From the NCBI GenBank assembly GCA_035693825.1, contig DASSGB010000150.1, forward strand, positions 1 to 24,469: 24,469 nt of DNA, given 5' to 3'. The first letter of the stretch is position 1. The number at the start of each line of letters is the position of its first letter. Below the pieces are notes generated by a model, which did not search any database, was not told where the DNA came from, and saw only the letters and a program-made list of their open reading frames with translations. Of this stretch, positions 22,738 to 24,469 are shown piece after piece. This stretch comes from MGOM01 sp035693825 (GTDB taxonomy: Bacteria; Chloroflexota; Anaerolineae; Anaerolineales; E44-bin32). Position numbers and translations under genes: made by a program.

Positions 22738-22743
22738 AAGGAG
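22738..22743 (+). promoter_or_regulatory. ribosome-binding site of the second secreted protein
   Basis: AAGGAG lies 8 bases before the ATG at 22752 and supports that start. Confidence 0.65.
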
Positions 22744-22751
22744 CCACGCCC

Positions 22752-24469
22752 ATGCCCCGCCGCGCCGCCCTTTTCGCCCTTGGACTTCTGCTCACAGGAT
22801 GGATCGCTCCCGCTGTCGGCAGCGCCGCGCCGCTGGGGGCGCCGACGGTGGGCGTGATTCCGGCTAGTGGTCCGCCCGGGATAAGTGTCACCGTCATCGG
22901 CTCCGATTGGACGCCGACGTCGAACCCTCCCTACATCATCTTCTGGGAGTCCGCCGGCGGAACGCAGCTGGGCACCTTCAGCCCTGATGGAAGCGGGGCC
23001 TGGTCGAAATCCGTGACCATTCCGATGAGCGCCTCGGCCGGCGCCCACAGCATCGTCGCCTGCGAGGGTTACGGCATCGAGTTCCAGCAGTGCGCCTCGA
23101 CGACCTTCACCGCAACGCCGGCCACCGCCACGCCCACACGGACACCCACTCGAACGCCGTCGCGAACGCCCACCGAGGCGCCGCCCGGCTATGTCACGCC
23201 CACCTTCACCCGAACGCCCACCTCCGCCTCGCGCCCCGGCTGCATCGACGGCATCATCCGGGTCTCGCCGCTGAACACCGACGACCTGGGGGGAGTGACC
23301 GCGGCCGATCTGGTGATGGATGTGGTCATGACCGACCCGGCCGCGTCGCACCTCATCGTCTACGAGCGCAACATCCACGACTCGCCGGTCTACACCCAGT
23401 GGCCTGATCCTTTGCCGGGGACGACGGTCGAGGCTGTGCCAGACGCGACGGAAGCCAATCACTGGCGAGTCACCATCCGGGACTTTCCGGTCCGGCTGGG
23501 CTACAACCAGATCGGAGTCGCCATCGAGGGCCCCTGTCCCCGGTCGGACAGCTACTATCAATTCAGAAACGGAATCGAACCCACGGGCACGCCTCGGCCC
23601 GACGCGTGCGGCGGCCTCGGGTTGCCCGCCGATTCCACCGTGATCAACTTCGAAAGCTCCCGGCCGGATTCCTACTTTGACAACCTGGCCTCCACGGAGG
23701 GTGTTCGCTTTGAAGGATCCCTGAACATCACCGATCCTCGGGAGGTCAACCCTCGTTCCGGCTGGCAGGTGGGCGCCAGCATCGAGGGCATGGAGTTCGG
23801 CAGCGCCACGCTGCCGATCCGCATGGCCTTCGACCGGCCGCTCCAGGGCCTGGGTTTGTTCGTCGGACTGGAGGATGCCATCTGGGTGAGCGGCGAGGTC
23901 CGCGCTTCGCTGAGCGCCTACGGCTACCGCCCCGGGAGCAGCGAGCTTGTGCTGCTCGGTTCCGACGCGACCTCCTTCCCGGCCGAGCCCACCGACGTCA
24001 CGCAGTGCCTGCGCTTCGAGGCCTCCAAGGGCGCCATCATCACCCGGGCCCTGGTCGAATACACCGATGCCTCGGGCGCCTCGATCGCCGAGCGCCGGCT
24101 GATTGACGATCTGACGCTGGTCTACGCCGAGGCCGAGCTGCCTCCCGACGCACCTCCCGTGGTGGAGATCACCTCTCCGACCGACGGCAGTGCGCCCAGC
24201 GGGACAACGATCAACCTGCGCGCCAACATTTGGGAAGACCGCGAGCTGGACGAAGTGCGGTACCAGATCGACGGCGGGGAGGAGACGGTCCTGGGCGCGC
24301 CGCATTCGCTCACCGATCCCTCGGCTTACTACACCGGTGTCAACTTCAGCGCCTCGCTCCTTTCGCCCGGGGTCCCGCACATCCTGACGATCTCGGCCCT
24401 CGACCGGGCTGGCCACTTCGCCTCCGACAGCGTCACCATCATCCTGCCGACGCCGGTGCCGTCGATCGA
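22752..24469 (+). CDS. secreted multidomain protein, paralogue of the upstream gene (3' end outside window)
   Basis: 572 codons are open to the window edge with no stop. The N-terminus is a signal peptide (about 1-25, ending VGSAA). An IPT/TIG-like domain (32-120) matches the upstream protein closely, for example ACEGYGIEF in both. A Thr/Pro-rich linker of TPTRTPSRTP type (121-162) is followed by a module absent from the neighbour (about 163-275, with Cys164 and Cys262 possibly paired), then the CGGLGLPADS beta-rich domain (286-459) and a cadherin-like Ig domain (467-565) sharing EDRxLDxVxYxIxGG. The last residues PTPVPSI line up with PTPTPSLDIDL of the paralogue, so a metzincin-like domain probably follows beyond the window. 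Tandem duplication with module gain is likely; cell-surface or extracellular role inferred. Confidence 0.85.
   Translation, partial: MPRRAALFALGLLLTGWIAPAVGSAAPLGAPTVGVIPASGPPGISVTVIGSDWTPTSNPPYIIFWESAGGTQLGTFSPDGSGAWSKSVTIPMSASAGAHSIVACEGYGIEFQQCASTTFTATPATATPTRTPTRTPSRTPTEAPPGYVTPTFTRTPTSASRPGCIDGIIRVSPLNTDDLGGVTAADLVMDVVMTDPAASHLIVYERNIHDSPVYTQWPDPLPGTTVEAVPDATEANHWRVTIRDFPVRLGYNQIGVAIEGPCPRSDSYYQFRNGIEPTGTPRPDACGGLGLPADSTVINFESSRPDSYFDNLASTEGVRFEGSLNITDPREVNPRSGWQVGASIEGMEFGSATLPIRMAFDRPLQGLGLFVGLEDAIWVSGEVRASLSAYGYRPGSSELVLLGSDATSFPAEPTDVTQCLRFEASKGAIITRALVEYTDASGASIAERRLIDDLTLVYAEAELPPDAPPVVEITSPTDGSAPSGTTINLRANIWEDRELDEVRYQIDGGEETVLGAPHSLTDPSAYYTGVNFSASLLSPGVPHILTISALDRAGHFASDSVTIILPTPVPSI

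Overview
This 24.5 kb window is GC-rich, densely coded bacterial chromosome. The secreted proteins carry Pro/Thr-rich linkers. Intergenic spaces hold degenerate 7-bp tandem repeats and small palindromic repeats. Together with an aerobic tyrosine-degradation cluster this suggests a free-living Chloroflexota (Anaerolineae-like) bacterium; the phylum is inferred from style, not from a marker gene. No rRNA, tRNA, CRISPR array, transposase or phage gene was seen.

Left part (1-8431, all + strand). First comes a homogentisate-pathway cluster: the 3' end of 4-hydroxyphenylpyruvate dioxygenase, a fumarylacetoacetate hydrolase, a MOSC-domain protein and homogentisate 1,2-dioxygenase. Maleylacetoacetate isomerase is not visible. 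After a short repeat spacer comes a tight five-gene run: a flavin-reductase-like protein, an S-adenosylmethionine hydrolase of the DUF62 family, and a complete ECF-type importer (two ATPases fused in one chain, an unusually long S component, and EcfT). The start/stop overlap and tiny gaps in its first part suggest one functional unit, with an unknown imported substrate.

Middle part (8576-18957, all - strand). In transcription order: a Fpg/Nei DNA glycosylase; a MgtC-like membrane protein, an alkyl-DHAP-synthase-like FAD oxidase, a multi-pass membrane protein and an FAD glycerol-3-phosphate dehydrogenase (likely one operon); an MFS transporter with a histone-deacetylase-family hydrolase; and a lipoprotein with an HExxH zinc-protease motif overlapping a HAD phosphatase. 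The FAD-oxidase/GlpD pair points to glycerol-phosphate or ether-lipid chemistry.

Right part (19158-24469, + strand). Two tandem paralogous genes encode large secreted multidomain proteins; the second runs off the window. The first carries a metzincin-like site in which the first zinc-binding His is replaced by Gln, has a Met-turn-like motif, and ends in a C-terminal membrane anchor.

The most notable points are the SAM-hydrolase/ECF operon, the Gln-substituted metzincin-like exoprotein with its tandem paralogue, and repeats that supply the ends of coding regions. The 7-bp arrays lie beside gene ends at several junctions and form the C-terminus of the MFS protein. A palindromic repeat forms the tail of the fumarylacetoacetate hydrolase.
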